From Entamoeba invadens IP1 (Eukaryota > Evosea > Mastigamoebida > Endamoebidae): a stretch of DNA of 64,000 nucleotides. The first letter of the stretch is position 1, and each line of letters opens with the position of its first letter. A program made the position numbers and the translations under genes. The stretch is from contig NW_004191777.1 of NCBI RefSeq assembly GCF_000330505.1, forward strand, positions 339,493 through 403,492. The letters run 5' to 3'. The notes under the pieces were generated by a model. It worked only from the letters and a program-made list of their open reading frames with translations, was not told where the DNA came from and did not search any database. This document shows, piece by piece, positions 32,804-43,054 of this stretch.

Positions 32804-35800
32804 ATGAGTACAACCTCGAACCCCAAAGAAATCGAAATGAAATGGTACGTTAAGCAACCCGCGAAACGTAACAAAAACAAAGAGACAATAGCCAGGATGT
32901 GGCAGAACCGTATCGATGAGTTGATGGTAAAAGCACCAGAAAACTCTCTGAAGGCTTTAATCGACTATTACAATGACCACCAGACTGATGGAGGTGCTCT
33001 TCCAGTAAAGATATGTTTTGCACTCTACAGTCTTATGACACATTACCAAACAACACAGAGAAAAGGCTTCAAATTCCTCCCAACCCCAATTGCTGTTGAG
33101 TCACTTGAACTGTTCTGCTTCCTGATTCAGTCAGACAGAAGCTTCCAAGACATTATTGAAACGATGAGCGTATCACAAGTCGCAGACGATTTCAAATTCA
33201 ACGCGCACTTAAACTCCGGAGATGACAACGAAATCCTCGTGATGCAAACCATTGTCCTCTTCTTATCACAGAACTACTTCAAATTCTCAAATTGGAGAGA
33301 CTACATCAAACCGACTTTCCACAATTTAATTGCAACAGAGATAGAAGCGGTCAAGCCCGAAGAAATCCCAGAAGGTAGATTCAGTACTGGAAACTACATG
33401 CCAACAGAGGGTCATTACTATGATGTTGACATCCCAACGACTTTGCAAACATTCAGAACTGATTTAAAAACTGGACTCCCCGCCCATGAAGTGCAGAGCA
33501 GAAGAGAGAATTATGGTACTAACGAATTACCAAAACCACCTAAGAAGAACATTTTCAAGATGTTCTGGACACAACTGACTGACTTCATTGTGATGATCTT
33601 GATAGTTGGTACAATCATCTCCCTTGGGATCCAAGAGTGGATTGCAGCCGGCATGCTCACTCTTGTCATTGTTTCAAATATTATCATTGGATTTACACAA
33701 GAATACAAAGCTGAGAGAGCACTTGAAGCACTTCAGAATTTCGATGTAACACATGTTAATGTTATCAGAGACTCTGAGGAAGTCATTGTAACTGCCGAAG
33801 AACTTGTTCCTGGTGATGTTGTTGTTCTTGATGAAGGGTGCAGCATTCCAGCTGATTTGAGACTGTGCGAAACGCATCACCTTGAAACTGTTGAAGTTCT
33901 TTTAACTGGTGAAATGAACTCAATAGAAAAATTCACAGAGCCCATTAAATCGTCAAATGTTACTGTTGGTGATAGAAAGAACATCGCGTTCATGTCAACA
34001 AACGTTGTAAAAGGTCGTGGTATTGGTGTTGTAGTTGCTACTGGTAAGGTGACTGAGATTGGTAAAATTTCAAGTGAGTTGAACAAAAAGATAGATAAGA
34101 CCATGCCATTAAAGAGAAAGTTGAGTGCATTAGGTAAATGGTTGGTGTTGATAGCGTGCGTCTTGTGTTTATTTGTTGTAGCGCTTCTTGTTACTTGGTT
34201 GTTCATTAAGAATGGGAAGATGGACTGGGATGATACTGAGAGTGTGATTAAGATTGGTCTTTCGCTTGCAGTCTCTGTCATTCCTGAAGGTCTAGTTGCT
34301 GTCGTGACAATTACAATGTCGCTTGGTGTCAGCAGAATGAGTAAACACAACGTCATCATTCGTAACTTGCCTGTTGTTGAAGGTCTTGGCTCGGTGACTA
34401 CCATCTGTACCGATAAGACTGGAACCCTTACACAAGGTCGTATGACAATGACTGAAATCAGACAAGGGCTTAATGTATACTCCTTCAAGACTATCGAGAA
34501 AAAACTAGTCAAGTACAATTCAATTGGTGCTGAGATCGAACAGTTACCCACTGACTGTGACGAGTTGTTGAAAGTGTGTGCCATCTGTAACAATTCCTCG
34601 ACAAAGGAGAATGACAATGGAAAGATGGAGATGATTGGAGACCCAACAGAAATTGCGTTGTTTGTTGTTGCAGAGACGCTTGGTGTCACCAAATCCGGAT
34701 ATACCAAGTCTGGCTATTCATTTGTCACAGAAGTACCATTTGATTCTGATAGAAAGCGAATGAGTGTCTTGTACAAAAATGCTCAAAACATGGGGTTTGT
34801 GTATGCCAAAGGAGCATGTGAATCCATTCTTACGTTGTGCAAAGAGAACTACGACCACAAACCATTGGACGCGAACAACTTGAAAGAGATTGAAACACAA
34901 ATGGATGAGATGGCGGTCGCGGGGAGCAGAGTCTTGGCATGTGCCATCAGAACAATCAATTTGAACGAACACAACATCACGGAAGACAACAACACCGAAA
35001 TTGAGAAGGACTTGACCTTTGTTGGGTTGGTTGGTATTGTCGACCCGCCACGAAATGAAAGTGCGATGGCAGTCAAAGCACTCAAAGCCGCCGGTATCAA
35101 CGTGCGAATCATTACTGGTGATCATCCAAAAACAGCCGGAGCTATTGCAAAGCAGATTGGTGTTATAGAAGAAGATGAGGATGCTGATCAGTTCGTTATG
35201 ACTGGAAGTGAGTTGTTTGGTATCACCGAGAAGAAGTTGTCCGAGAGAGATCCGTTCCCATCCGTCTTTGCTCGTGTTTCTCCGGAAGACAAATTGAAGG
35301 TCGTCAAAGCCTTAAAACGAAGAGGAGAAGTTGTTGCGATGACTGGAGATGGTGTGAACGATGCTCCTGCCATCAAATCTGCGAACATTGGTATTTCTAT
35401 GGGGAGTGGGACTGATTTGACCAAGCAAAGTGCCGATATAGTGTTGCTTGATGATAACTTTTATAATATTGTAGCGACTATTAAAGAGGGGAGAAGAGTG
35501 TATGATAACATTCTGAAGTTTGTGATGTACCTCTTAAGTGCAAACTCTTCAGAAATTTGGACTATGATGATCTGTGTAGCTTGTGGACAAGCTCCTCCAT
35601 TCTCTGCTATTATGATCTTGTGGGCAAACTTGGTTGTCGATATTCCACCATCAATTTGTCTTGGGTTGGACCCACCTTCGATGAACATTATGGAACGTAA
35701 ACCAAGAAATCCAAATGATGGAATATTCAATTGGAAGAAAGCTTTGTTGGTATTGTTCCAAGGATTTTTGATGGCATTTTTGGCGGTCTGCGCTTACTTC

Positions 35801-36217
35801 GCTACACTCTATATTAAGCCGCTCAGAGAATTTGGACACTACACACTCCCAGATGGTTTGACGGACGAAGAACCCAACAAAAGTCGAACACTTGCATTCA
35901 TTGGTCTTTCAGTTGTCCAATTGGTTCACGCGTTTATTAGCAAGTCAATGACTAATATGACCATCAATAGAGACTTGTTAAGAAACAAAACGTTGCTCAT
36001 TGGTATATTCATTTCAATAGTGTTGCTTGTGTGCGGGTGCTACATCCCTTATGTCAACGACATACTTGAACAGTACCCACTCAATTGGCTCGATTGGTTA
36101 ATTATATGTGTAATGGTAGTTGTACACTTTACCATTTGTGAAACGATAAAGTGGATCCTTAGAATCATCATCAAAAAGAAAGAGAATAAAGCCATGCTAT
36201 TCCACGAGGATCTTTGA
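32804..36217 (+). CDS. P-type (type II) cation-transporting ATPase with N-terminal extension
   Basis: 1137 aa, single exon. Core motifs: phosphorylation loop CTDKTGTLTQ with Asp about 537; PEGL in M4; KGACES in the nucleotide domain; TGDGVNDAPAIKSANIGI hinge; M6 region NLVVDIPPSICLGLDPP. About ten membrane helices are evident. The actuator motif reads LLTGEMNS, so the usual TGES serine is Met (residue 371). The M6 text is closer to the Ca2+/Na+ (SERCA/PMR1/ENA) branch than to Na+,K+-ATPase, so the ion is uncertain. About 190 residues precede the cation-ATPase N-domain; they are helical, with no match I recognise. It likely sits in the plasma or an endomembrane. Confidence 0.9.
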   Translation: MSTTSNPKEIEMKWYVKQPAKRNKNKETIARMWQNRIDELMVKAPENSLKALIDYYNDHQTDGGALPVKICFALYSLMTHYQTTQRKGFKFLPTPIAVESLELFCFLIQSDRSFQDIIETMSVSQVADDFKFNAHLNSGDDNEILVMQTIVLFLSQNYFKFSNWRDYIKPTFHNLIATEIEAVKPEEIPEGRFSTGNYMPTEGHYYDVDIPTTLQTFRTDLKTGLPAHEVQSRRENYGTNELPKPPKKNIFKMFWTQLTDFIVMILIVGTIISLGIQEWIAAGMLTLVIVSNIIIGFTQEYKAERALEALQNFDVTHVNVIRDSEEVIVTAEELVPGDVVVLDEGCSIPADLRLCETHHLETVEVLLTGEMNSIEKFTEPIKSSNVTVGDRKNIAFMSTNVVKGRGIGVVVATGKVTEIGKISSELNKKIDKTMPLKRKLSALGKWLVLIACVLCLFVVALLVTWLFIKNGKMDWDDTESVIKIGLSLAVSVIPEGLVAVVTITMSLGVSRMSKHNVIIRNLPVVEGLGSVTTICTDKTGTLTQGRMTMTEIRQGLNVYSFKTIEKKLVKYNSIGAEIEQLPTDCDELLKVCAICNNSSTKENDNGKMEMIGDPTEIALFVVAETLGVTKSGYTKSGYSFVTEVPFDSDRKRMSVLYKNAQNMGFVYAKGACESILTLCKENYDHKPLDANNLKEIETQMDEMAVAGSRVLACAIRTINLNEHNITEDNNTEIEKDLTFVGLVGIVDPPRNESAMAVKALKAAGINVRIITGDHPKTAGAIAKQIGVIEEDEDADQFVMTGSELFGITEKKLSERDPFPSVFARVSPEDKLKVVKALKRRGEVVAMTGDGVNDAPAIKSANIGISMGSGTDLTKQSADIVLLDDNFYNIVATIKEGRRVYDNILKFVMYLLSANSSEIWTMMICVACGQAPPFSAIMILWANLVVDIPPSICLGLDPPSMNIMERKPRNPNDGIFNWKKALLVLFQGFLMAFLAVCAYFATLYIKPLREFGHYTLPDGLTDEEPNKSRTLAFIGLSVVQLVHAFISKSMTNMTINRDLLRNKTLLIGIFISIVLLVCGCYIPYVNDILEQYPLNWLDWLIICVMVVVHFTICETIKWILRIIIKKKENKAMLFHEDL

Positions 36218-36347
36218 GTATTGAATTCGAATTTTTATTGGTTTTTTGTTTAATTTTTTAAGAAACTTATCTTAGGCAAATGAAGTCTAAATTCAAAGGT
36301 TTTTTCCAGTGATTTTGAAATGGGCAAAGAACTAAAAAACTACAGAA

Positions 36348-36866
36348 ATGGCAAGGGTACCAATCAACAATGGTGCGGTGTATGAGAAGTATAGATTCAC
36401 ACAAACTCTTGCTGAGGTGAGTGTCGTTGTTCCTTACACGACTCCTATTAAAGGGAAAGATGTTGTTTGCAAAATCAGTAACGACACTCTTTTAGTTCAA
36501 ATCAAAGGGGAGACTTTTATAAACGGGAAGTTGAGCAAAACAGTCAAAAAGGCTGACAGTTGTTGGACTATAGAAGACAAGCAGAATGTTGTAGTTGACT
36601 TAGTTAAAACAAAAGGAATGGAATGGTGGAGCTGTGTGATTCAAGGCGATGAAGAAATAGATACAAAACAGATCAAAGCCGAGGCATTGAGCGATGTGAG
36701 TACATTAGACACCGACACACAAGAAACTGTTCGAAAATTAATGTTTGACCAACATCAAAAAGAACAAGGTCTTCCCACCACCGACGAGATCAAACGTATG
36801 GAGATGTTGAATGACTTCCAAAAGGCCCATCCCGAGATGGATTTCTCGAACGCAAAGATCAATTGA
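36348..36866 (+). CDS. NudC-like CS-domain protein
   Basis: 172 aa. It aligns with the C-terminal part of nuclear distribution protein NudC: NGAVYEKYRFTQTLAEV, the CS (p23-like) beta sandwich with KGKDVVCKIS, DSCWTIEDKQ, GMEWWSCV, then the conserved tail RKLMFDQHQKEQGLPT and HPEMDFSNAKIN. The N-terminal dimerisation coil of animal NudC is missing, as in several protist forms. NudC proteins are HSP90-linked chaperone cofactors that support dynein/LIS1. The start ATG at 36348 is well placed before the first strand. Confidence 0.93.
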   Translation: MARVPINNGAVYEKYRFTQTLAEVSVVVPYTTPIKGKDVVCKISNDTLLVQIKGETFINGKLSKTVKKADSCWTIEDKQNVVVDLVKTKGMEWWSCVIQGDEEIDTKQIKAEALSDVSTLDTDTQETVRKLMFDQHQKEQGLPTTDEIKRMEMLNDFQKAHPEMDFSNAKIN

Positions 36867-37007
36867 ATAACACTTTGAATCCCATTTTTATAGTTCACAA
36901 AATTCGATGGTCAACTCAAAAAACTCCAATTTTTTCGATGCAAAGTATAAATAAAACTTATCAAAAAGAAAAAAGAAAACAGAACAAAGAAAAACAGGGA
37001 GAAAGTG

Positions 37008-38097
37008 ATGGGCTCTAAGCATAGTAAAGTCCAAGCCGTCAACATCGACTTCAACGCTCAGCCGTCGGGCGAGGAGTCTGACCTCCACAAAAAGTTGGTC
37101 GAGGTCACTAGTAAGACGGCGGACATCCTCGACAAGATCTCGAACTATAAGGCAAAAGAGGCTGAGATCCGTTGCGCCATTGCAACGCCATCAGCCGAAA
37201 CGGAAGAAGCTGCTTGGCGCGCTATTATCCCACAAGTCCAGTTGATCAACAGTTTCTTCGAGTTTTCGCGAAGCATGAGTTTGTCTCTTTTTGACTTCAA
37301 CGCTCTTTTGATACCCACCAGTTTCTATAGTTACTTTTCTATATTTTTATTATTTATTTTAGGATGTGTGGAGCCGTCGGTATCCTCTTCACATGAGTGG
37401 AAGTTTCACTCAAATTACAAAAAAGCCTATAATTATAACTCTGGTTGAGTACTCACAGGTAGAAACACAGTTTTCGGAGGCGATGAGTGTTGTGAGCCGC
37501 ACTAATGGGACTCTGTCGGTCACAAATCTTCAGGCGACAACCGTCCAAATCATGGAGTTAATCGATTTCGCGATTCAATTTGACAACAAGAAACTCATGA
37601 ACCCGGGACTGCAAAACGACTTTTCGTACTACCGCCGGTCTGTCGGGAAAATGAAACAGAAACACCGCGAAGATGTTGTACTAAGAGATGATGTTACAAA
37701 TCAGATATCAATGTTTTTTGCGTTTGCTGCGCCAATGGTGCTATGTTTAAGTGAGACTGCGACAGAGAGCGTGAAGGGTGGGACCAATTTGGAAAACTTT
37801 GCGTCGTTCCTCAGTGTGGTTGCAAGCTCTTGTTGTGGCAGTGCAATGGTCAAAGGACAAGACGCGGTGAAAAACTTACGAATTATGACTGGGTGTATAC
37901 TCTTGTATGACACTGTTGTTCCAACTGGTGTTTTTAACACAAAAGGCAAATTCAATATTCTTGACTGTGTTAGGGCTTTGAAAGGGTTTGAAACAAATAG
38001 AGACGAAGTGGACTTGCTTGTCAACGCACTCAAGTTCTCAACCAAGCATTTTAACGATAGCGACACACCCAAGAACGTACTTGCGCTATTGCTCTAG
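37008..38097 (+). CDS. CYRI/FAM49 family Rac1-interacting protein (copy 2)
   Basis: Join 37008-37278, 37463-38097; 301 aa. It starts MGSKHSK, again with Gly2 for myristoylation, and keeps DFN near residue 15 and the Rac-binding signature LQNDFSYYRR. C-terminal blocks LRIMTGCILLYDTV and LVNALKFSTKHFNDSDT match animal CYRI as well as copy 1 does. It is clearly diverged from copy 1, so duplication is old. The intron is read as 184 nt (GTTTGT...GGTAG) since that gives SRSMK-TQFSEAM matching copy 1; a shorter intron ending at 37362 would add a 33-residue insertion with no counterpart. Two introns are another possibility. Confidence 0.9.
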
Positions 38098-39393
38098 GTA
38101 TAACTACTCGTGTTTTAAGGTTATTGTTTGTCTTCTTTCCTCGCCATGTCTTACGTCTTTTTTTGTCTAATCAAAACTGTTACTTGTAAACCATTGGGTA
38201 TTGTAATTTTTTAAATCAAAGTCTAAGAGTCGATAGTTTTGGTATAATGTCTTGTTTGTTTATTTTTAAAATCGGTTTGTTAATGGAATAGTAGATGTAT
38301 AGTTTTTTATAGTTTTGTATTCTTTGTTTGCAGTTTAGAATCTTGTATTTCCACCTCTAATTAAATACTAAATTGTTTTGATGTCGCAAAGAAAATTCCC
38401 ATTTGAAAATCAAATTATGAATAAAAACTGACCGTACTGAGTAAATAATAATATGACAAAAACACTGAAACTGCGATCACATTGGTCTTATTTCTCATAG
38501 TAAAACGGCAAAAACGAAAAGTGCTCCCAAGACAGTTGTTCATAATCAAAACTACATTCATACTATTAATATTTTATTATATTTTTAGTAAAACATATTT
38601 TTTTTAAATAACCAAAATAATGATTTTTATCAATTCGATAATTAATAATATTATTTTTATTAATTGTTACTATTAATTTAATAAATTCATTATTATAAAA
38701 ACAAAATAATAAATAGTAATTTTTTACTATTTTTAATTATTTTTGTATTTTATTGTGAAAAACATTCTTTTAATTAATTTTAATAATTGTTATTTTATCC
38801 AATAATAATGGAAGGACATAAAGTGCTTTTGATATGTTTGTTCAATTTAAAAGCAATAAAATAAAACATATTATTAAAGACAAAACTTAATCCACACCAT
38901 AAACATCAAATGTTTATTCAAGATTGCTCAATTGATTTCATTAGATATTCACATATGTATTGAATACATACCGTCGTATCTGAGTAGTGAAATTATTAAT
39001 TGAAAATATTTTGAATTATTTTAATAATAATATGTATTATTATAAACATTACATTATATTTATATTAATAGTGATCTATTAAAAAACAATACATTTAATT
39101 ATATAATAATACTTTTTGTTAAATAAAATATTATTTAGTTTTAAAATAATATTATTTGATTTATAATACAAATATAAATATTTGTTTTTTATTCAAATAA
39201 AAATCATTAGAGTATTATTTTTTGAATACAAATTTTATTGTTTTAATATAATAATATATATTGTATAAATACTATAAAGAGTTGATTGATATAGTATTTT
39301 AATATCCTAAAGTAGAAGTTAATATTTTATAATAAAAATATATAACCTCTTTTTACTATAAACACAATAAAAAAATATATACAGTCTTCATAA
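38098..39393. other. AT-rich intergenic region
   Basis: After about 38400 the sequence is extremely AT-rich. No ORF, RNA or repeat can be supported. Confidence 0.5.
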
Positions 39394-39605
39394 CTAGCAA
39401 GTCGTATGGCCAATACACACCACTGGATCTCTTCGACCACTTTTGTGTTTTGCTCTTTCGAGTATCACGTGTGTTTGTCTTTCCACATCACAACAGTGAA
39501 AACTGGCTATCTTCATGACACTAGCCACAACTCCCAACATATACATTTTCGACCAAGCGCTGAGTCAGAGAGACATTCATCGAACCACCAACAATAAATA
39601 CATTT
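39394..39605. other. GC-richer island of unknown nature
   Basis: A 200-bp block of balanced composition inside AT-rich DNA, downstream of the Aly/REF-like gene. Both strands are open: + 39406-39597 (62 codons) and - 39546-39394 (50 codons, text MYMLGVVASVMKIASFHCC). Neither is recognised. It may be a small gene, an exon remnant, or a non-coding RNA. Confidence 0.3.
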
Positions 39606-39626
39606 TCACAAAGCACTTGATAAAAC

Positions 39627-40265
39627 TCAGTCCGAGCCCATATATTTAGTCAGATCTGAATCCATTTGTTTGAGTCGAGTCTCGAATGGCAATCTTGGCT
39701 TACGGCCGCCCACTTTCTTGGTATTTGTTCTCGTAGCTTCTTTATTGACAAATCGCTTCAAGCCACTTCTCCCCAATATACGTCTCTCCAAATAGCGTTC
39801 TCTTGACGCGACCTCTCGCATCACTTGGTTAACAATTCTGTTTTTGTATGAATCAAGTGGGCTTTTGTTCGTATTTTTGTGCATTTTACGTCGTTCTTGG
39901 ACGTTGTGAACCTTCTTTGGTACAATTGAGATGGACAATAGTCTTCCATCAAACTCCACTTCCTTAGATGATTCAATGACCTGTTTAATCTTCTCTTCGT
40001 CATCCTTCAAAGTGATCAAAGCCGTTTTTGTAAGGTCTGGAGCAGAAAGAAGTTTGCTCGAGATGACAGTTAACTGCCAATGTTCGCAGAGTTTCTGTAA
40101 GTCCTCTGATGTCATAGTCGGTGATAAGTTCATCACTTTGACTTGAAATCCATCAACCTTAGCAACTGGTTTATCAGCTTTGTCCATACGGGGTGGTAAC
40201 TCGCCGTCTCTTGTTGTTTCTCTTTCTTTTCGATCAAACCGTCTTCCATATCTTCTCCTTTCCAT
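39627..40265 (-). CDS. Aly/REF-like RNA-binding protein (RRM)
   Basis: 212 aa, single exon. An Arg/Glu-rich N-terminus (MERRRYGRRFDRKER) precedes an RRM-like domain (about 40-117): FQVKVMNLSPTMTSEDLQKL, then LITLKDDEEKIKQVIES and FDGRLLSISIV. The C-terminal half is basic, and the end (LKQMDSDLTKYM) resembles the short terminal motif that Aly/REF export factors use to bind UAP56. The family couples splicing and mRNA export. RNP1 is weak, as is common in Aly proteins. Another RRM family is possible. Confidence 0.6.
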   Translation of the reverse strand: MERRRYGRRFDRKERETTRDGELPPRMDKADKPVAKVDGFQVKVMNLSPTMTSEDLQKLCEHWQLTVISSKLLSAPDLTKTALITLKDDEEKIKQVIESSKEVEFDGRLLSISIVPKKVHNVQERRKMHKNTNKSPLDSYKNRIVNQVMREVASRERYLERRILGRSGLKRFVNKEATRTNTKKVGGRKPRLPFETRLKQMDSDLTKYMGSD

Positions 40266-40353
40266 CTTTACTTATTTTCAAGTTTGAGTTCCTTTTTTTA
40301 TATAACCTATTTATCTCTTTTTGTCATATTTCTATAATTAACTCCAAAGAATT

Positions 40354-40386
40354 ATTTTTTGTTATAATTTTGTTATAACAAAAAAT
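40354..40386. repeat. 14-bp perfect inverted repeat
   Basis: ATTTTTTGTTATAA, loop TTTTG, then its exact complement. It lies between the Aly/REF-like start and the minisatellite. No function is evident. Confidence 0.6.
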
Positions 40387-40450
40387 AGTTAAGATATAAC
40401 TCATATCATTTTATAGTTGTTTTATTAATTATGTGGTTAAAAAAAGATAT

Positions 40451-40645
40451 AACATTTTAAATAACATTTTAAATAACATTTTAAATAACATTTTAAATAA
40501 CATTTTAAATAACATTTTAAATAACATTTTAAATAACATTTTAAATAACATTTAAATAACATTTAAATAACATTTAAATAACATTTAAATAACATTTAAA
40601 TAACATTTAAATAACATTTAAATAACATTTAAATAACATTTAAAT
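40451..40645. repeat. Minisatellite: 8 x 12-bp then 9 x 11-bp units
   Basis: AACATTTTAAAT is repeated 8 times (40451-40546), then the one-T-shorter AACATTTAAAT 9 times (40547-40645), with no other variation. The array ends 7 bp from the stop codon of the Rab gene, so it forms nearly all of that gene's proximal 3' flank. The sharp switch between unit lengths points to two separate expansion events. Confidence 0.97.
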
Positions 40646-40652
40646 AACATTT

Positions 40653-41327
40653 TCAGCAACACCCCGACGATGAAGACTTAATTACCTCATTCTGGTCTGG
40701 ACCAACGAGATTCTCTGGTGTTCGTGGGAGTGTCTCGACAATTTTTCCAAAAAGCTCTTTAACCCCTTTTTTTGTCTTAGCAGAAGTCTCGAAATAGTCC
40801 ATTTTTAAAACACTTGCGTAACACGAGGCAGCTTCCTTGGTGACTGCTCGGATCTCAGTCAAGTCTTCTTTGTTGCCCACGAGAAACAGCTTTGCTCCCA
40901 AATCGTTTACTTTACTAACCCATTGTTGAGCTTTCAAATAAGATTCCTTTATTGTTAATTAGTTGAGTTAATAACTTAATTAATTGATATGAAGTAATGA
41001 ATGAAGTGATTTATAACAAACAGTGGAAGTTAAGTCAAACACAATGATTACACATTTGCTGCCTCGATAGTACATTGGTGTAATCGAGTTGTAGCGTTCT
41101 TGCCCCGCTGTGTCCCAAATCTCTAAAGACACAGTCACCTCTGGTGATACTTCATATCTTTTCATGACAAAAGCAGCCCCAATAGTACTGCTCATCGTTT
41201 CACTAAAAAGGTCTCTGCACTCGCTTGAAACAATTGAAGATTTCCCCACATTTGTACTCCCAAGCAAAACAACTTTAAATTGGTACGTTTGCATGCCACT
41301 TTCAAGTTCTTTCTTCCAATTATTCAA
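40653..41327 (-). CDS. Rab5-like small GTPase
   Basis: Complement of join 40653-40946, 41022-41327; 199 aa. G1 GSTNVGKSS, switch I STIGAAF (a Rab5/Rab22 hallmark), G3 WDTAGQERYNS, MYYRG, G4 GNKEDL, G5 ETSAKT, and C-terminal GCC for double geranylgeranylation. Rab5-type proteins organise early endosomes and phagosomes and recruit tethers such as CORVET. The 75-nt intron joins in phase 0 (LTST-ESYLKAQQW). A later Met (residue 12, MQTYQF) could also be the start. Its stop codon is almost directly followed by a minisatellite. Confidence 0.93.
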
Positions 41328-41572
41328 GTTGCATTATTTTTATTATTTATTACTAGAGTTATTGTTTTTCTGTAGTTTACAAAACTGCTGAATAATTCGT
41401 TCTTTGAAAAGCAAAAATTTCCACAGACTTTTCACATGGCTCGTTACAAAATGATATGAATTAATGTTATTATTGATGTATTAATAATAATGCTTATTTC
41501 TAATATATGTATTATTCTTATTCATTCATATTATATGTAATTTGAATCAACTCTCATTAAACTATAATTCAT

Positions 41573-43054
41573 TTAAAAAAATAACGACAAGTGCAGAATA
41601 ATCACTGCAACAATCATTAGTATTGTAGCCCCAGCAGCAATTGCATACATCCCATATGCCAACAGTTCTTTAAGGGTTATACGATCGTTGTCAAACACGG
41701 TATCATTTGAAGTATGATTGTTATGACTCTCATCATTGCTCTGATGGGAAAGACTTCCCTCAGAAATAGAAGAACTATACTCCTCCATACTATTCGATGA
41801 TTCATTTCGACTCGTTTGGCTTTGTTCGTGACTTTGGCTTGATGCTTCGCTTGGTGTTTCACTTTGGTTGTGGACAGGGTTAATTGCTGGGTCGTTGCTT
41901 GTGTTATACAACACCGGTTGTACATCGACAACGCTTCTAAAAGTGCCATAAGGACCCGCCTCAACATCAGAAAACGCAACATGATGAACCAAAGAGATAG
42001 GGATGTCTTCGTTATCATTCCCACCAATCCCACACAACGCCTCTTGCGCCAATTTGATATATCCACCAAGCCCCCAATTCTTCCCCCAACTGTTTCTTAC
42101 AATAATATAGTCGACTCCATTTTCTCTCCCATAGCCAACAACTCCAATGACATGTGTTGTGATTTCATTCTTACTGCACCCAACATTTTTCAATATGCCG
42201 CCGGCGTATCCACTCCACCCAATTGGTTTCACACATGACACAAAACTCCCGTAGTGATGCACTATTTGTTTTAAAGTCGCGACGTCTTGTGCATCATCAA
42301 ATAAAGTATAACTCAATTTCATTGGAGTTTTCTTGCCCTTTTGACACCCTTTGTTCGTCGAAGGAGATGTCCCCGAGTAGTAAGGATAGTCATCAGCAAG
42401 AGAAATGTAGTGACTGTAATCAAGAGGACCATCTGCGTACCCGCCTCGACATCTTTCCCCGTTAACCTCACAATCCAAGAGTTGTTGTGGACTCATCATT
42501 TTGTATGTGGGAACTCCGTCTCTGTGATACGTTAAATTGGCGTATTTAATTTGGAGAGCCATTGCATTTGAAACGGAAAAACATGAGCCACACCCACCTT
42601 GGTCAAATTCCATTCCTTTACAAAAGTCGATTTCGTTGTCTTTGATGGAGCCAAACAAAAGCTCTTGTCCACATGCAGAATAGTTTTCTGGGAGTGGTCC
42701 ATTTGGGTGTGGAATTGGAATATGGATGTTGTTGTGAAGTCCTTTGGGGTGTGCGTGTGCTTTTTTTGTTGCGACTGTTTCCATAAACTCTGTCTCTGTT
42801 AAGTCACTGAATTGGTCCAAATCGAAGTACGCGTCTTCATCTGATTCTCGTTGCGAATTTTTGAGTTGGATATCTTTCAGGTTCTTTAAAAACACTAGCT
42901 TCCGGCGGATTTCGTTGGTTCCTTCATATGCTTTGTGATATTTGAGTTTCCATGTAGACCATAAATCATGTTCAGAAGTGCTTGTGAGATAGTGGAGTCG
43001 AGATATTGGGCGAAGCGACAAACAAAGTACAGCCATATGCAGTAAAAACCACAT
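41573..43054 (-). CDS. Papain-family cysteine protease with C-terminal membrane anchor
   Basis: 493 aa, single exon. Signal sequence (MWFLLHMAVLCLSLRP), I29 inhibitor prodomain (WSTWKLKYHKAYEG ... FDLDQFSDLTETEF), mature enzyme with active-site Cys in DQGGCGSCFSVS (usual Trp replaced by Phe), His in THVIGVVGYG, and Asn in VRNSWGKNWG. A Ser/Glu/Asn-rich stalk of about 100 residues follows, then a terminal hydrophobic helix of about 25 residues with no cytosolic tail, so a GPI or transmembrane anchor. This layout is that of the Entamoeba CP-B group, surface or phagosomal proteases. No RGD motif is seen. All catalytic residues are present. Confidence 0.92.
   Translation of the reverse strand: MWFLLHMAVLCLSLRPISRLHYLTSTSEHDLWSTWKLKYHKAYEGTNEIRRKLVFLKNLKDIQLKNSQRESDEDAYFDLDQFSDLTETEFMETVATKKAHAHPKGLHNNIHIPIPHPNGPLPENYSACGQELLFGSIKDNEIDFCKGMEFDQGGCGSCFSVSNAMALQIKYANLTYHRDGVPTYKMMSPQQLLDCEVNGERCRGGYADGPLDYSHYISLADDYPYYSGTSPSTNKGCQKGKKTPMKLSYTLFDDAQDVATLKQIVHHYGSFVSCVKPIGWSGYAGGILKNVGCSKNEITTHVIGVVGYGRENGVDYIIVRNSWGKNWGLGGYIKLAQEALCGIGGNDNEDIPISLVHHVAFSDVEAGPYGTFRSVVDVQPVLYNTSNDPAINPVHNQSETPSEASSQSHEQSQTSRNESSNSMEEYSSSISEGSLSHQSNDESHNNHTSNDTVFDNDRITLKELLAYGMYAIAAGATILMIVAVIILHLSLFF

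Noticed and set aside
32804..36217. Assignment of the ATPase as Na+,K+-ATPase alpha
   Set aside because: The M6 region (NLVVDIPPSICLGLDPP) follows the Ca2+/Na+-type pattern and not the DMVPAISLAYE pattern of Na+,K+-ATPases, so only a type II label is kept.
40451..40645. Tandem array considered as a CRISPR or tRNA-array spacer repeat
   Set aside because: Units are contiguous with no unique spacers and no tRNA adjoins it, so it is a plain minisatellite.
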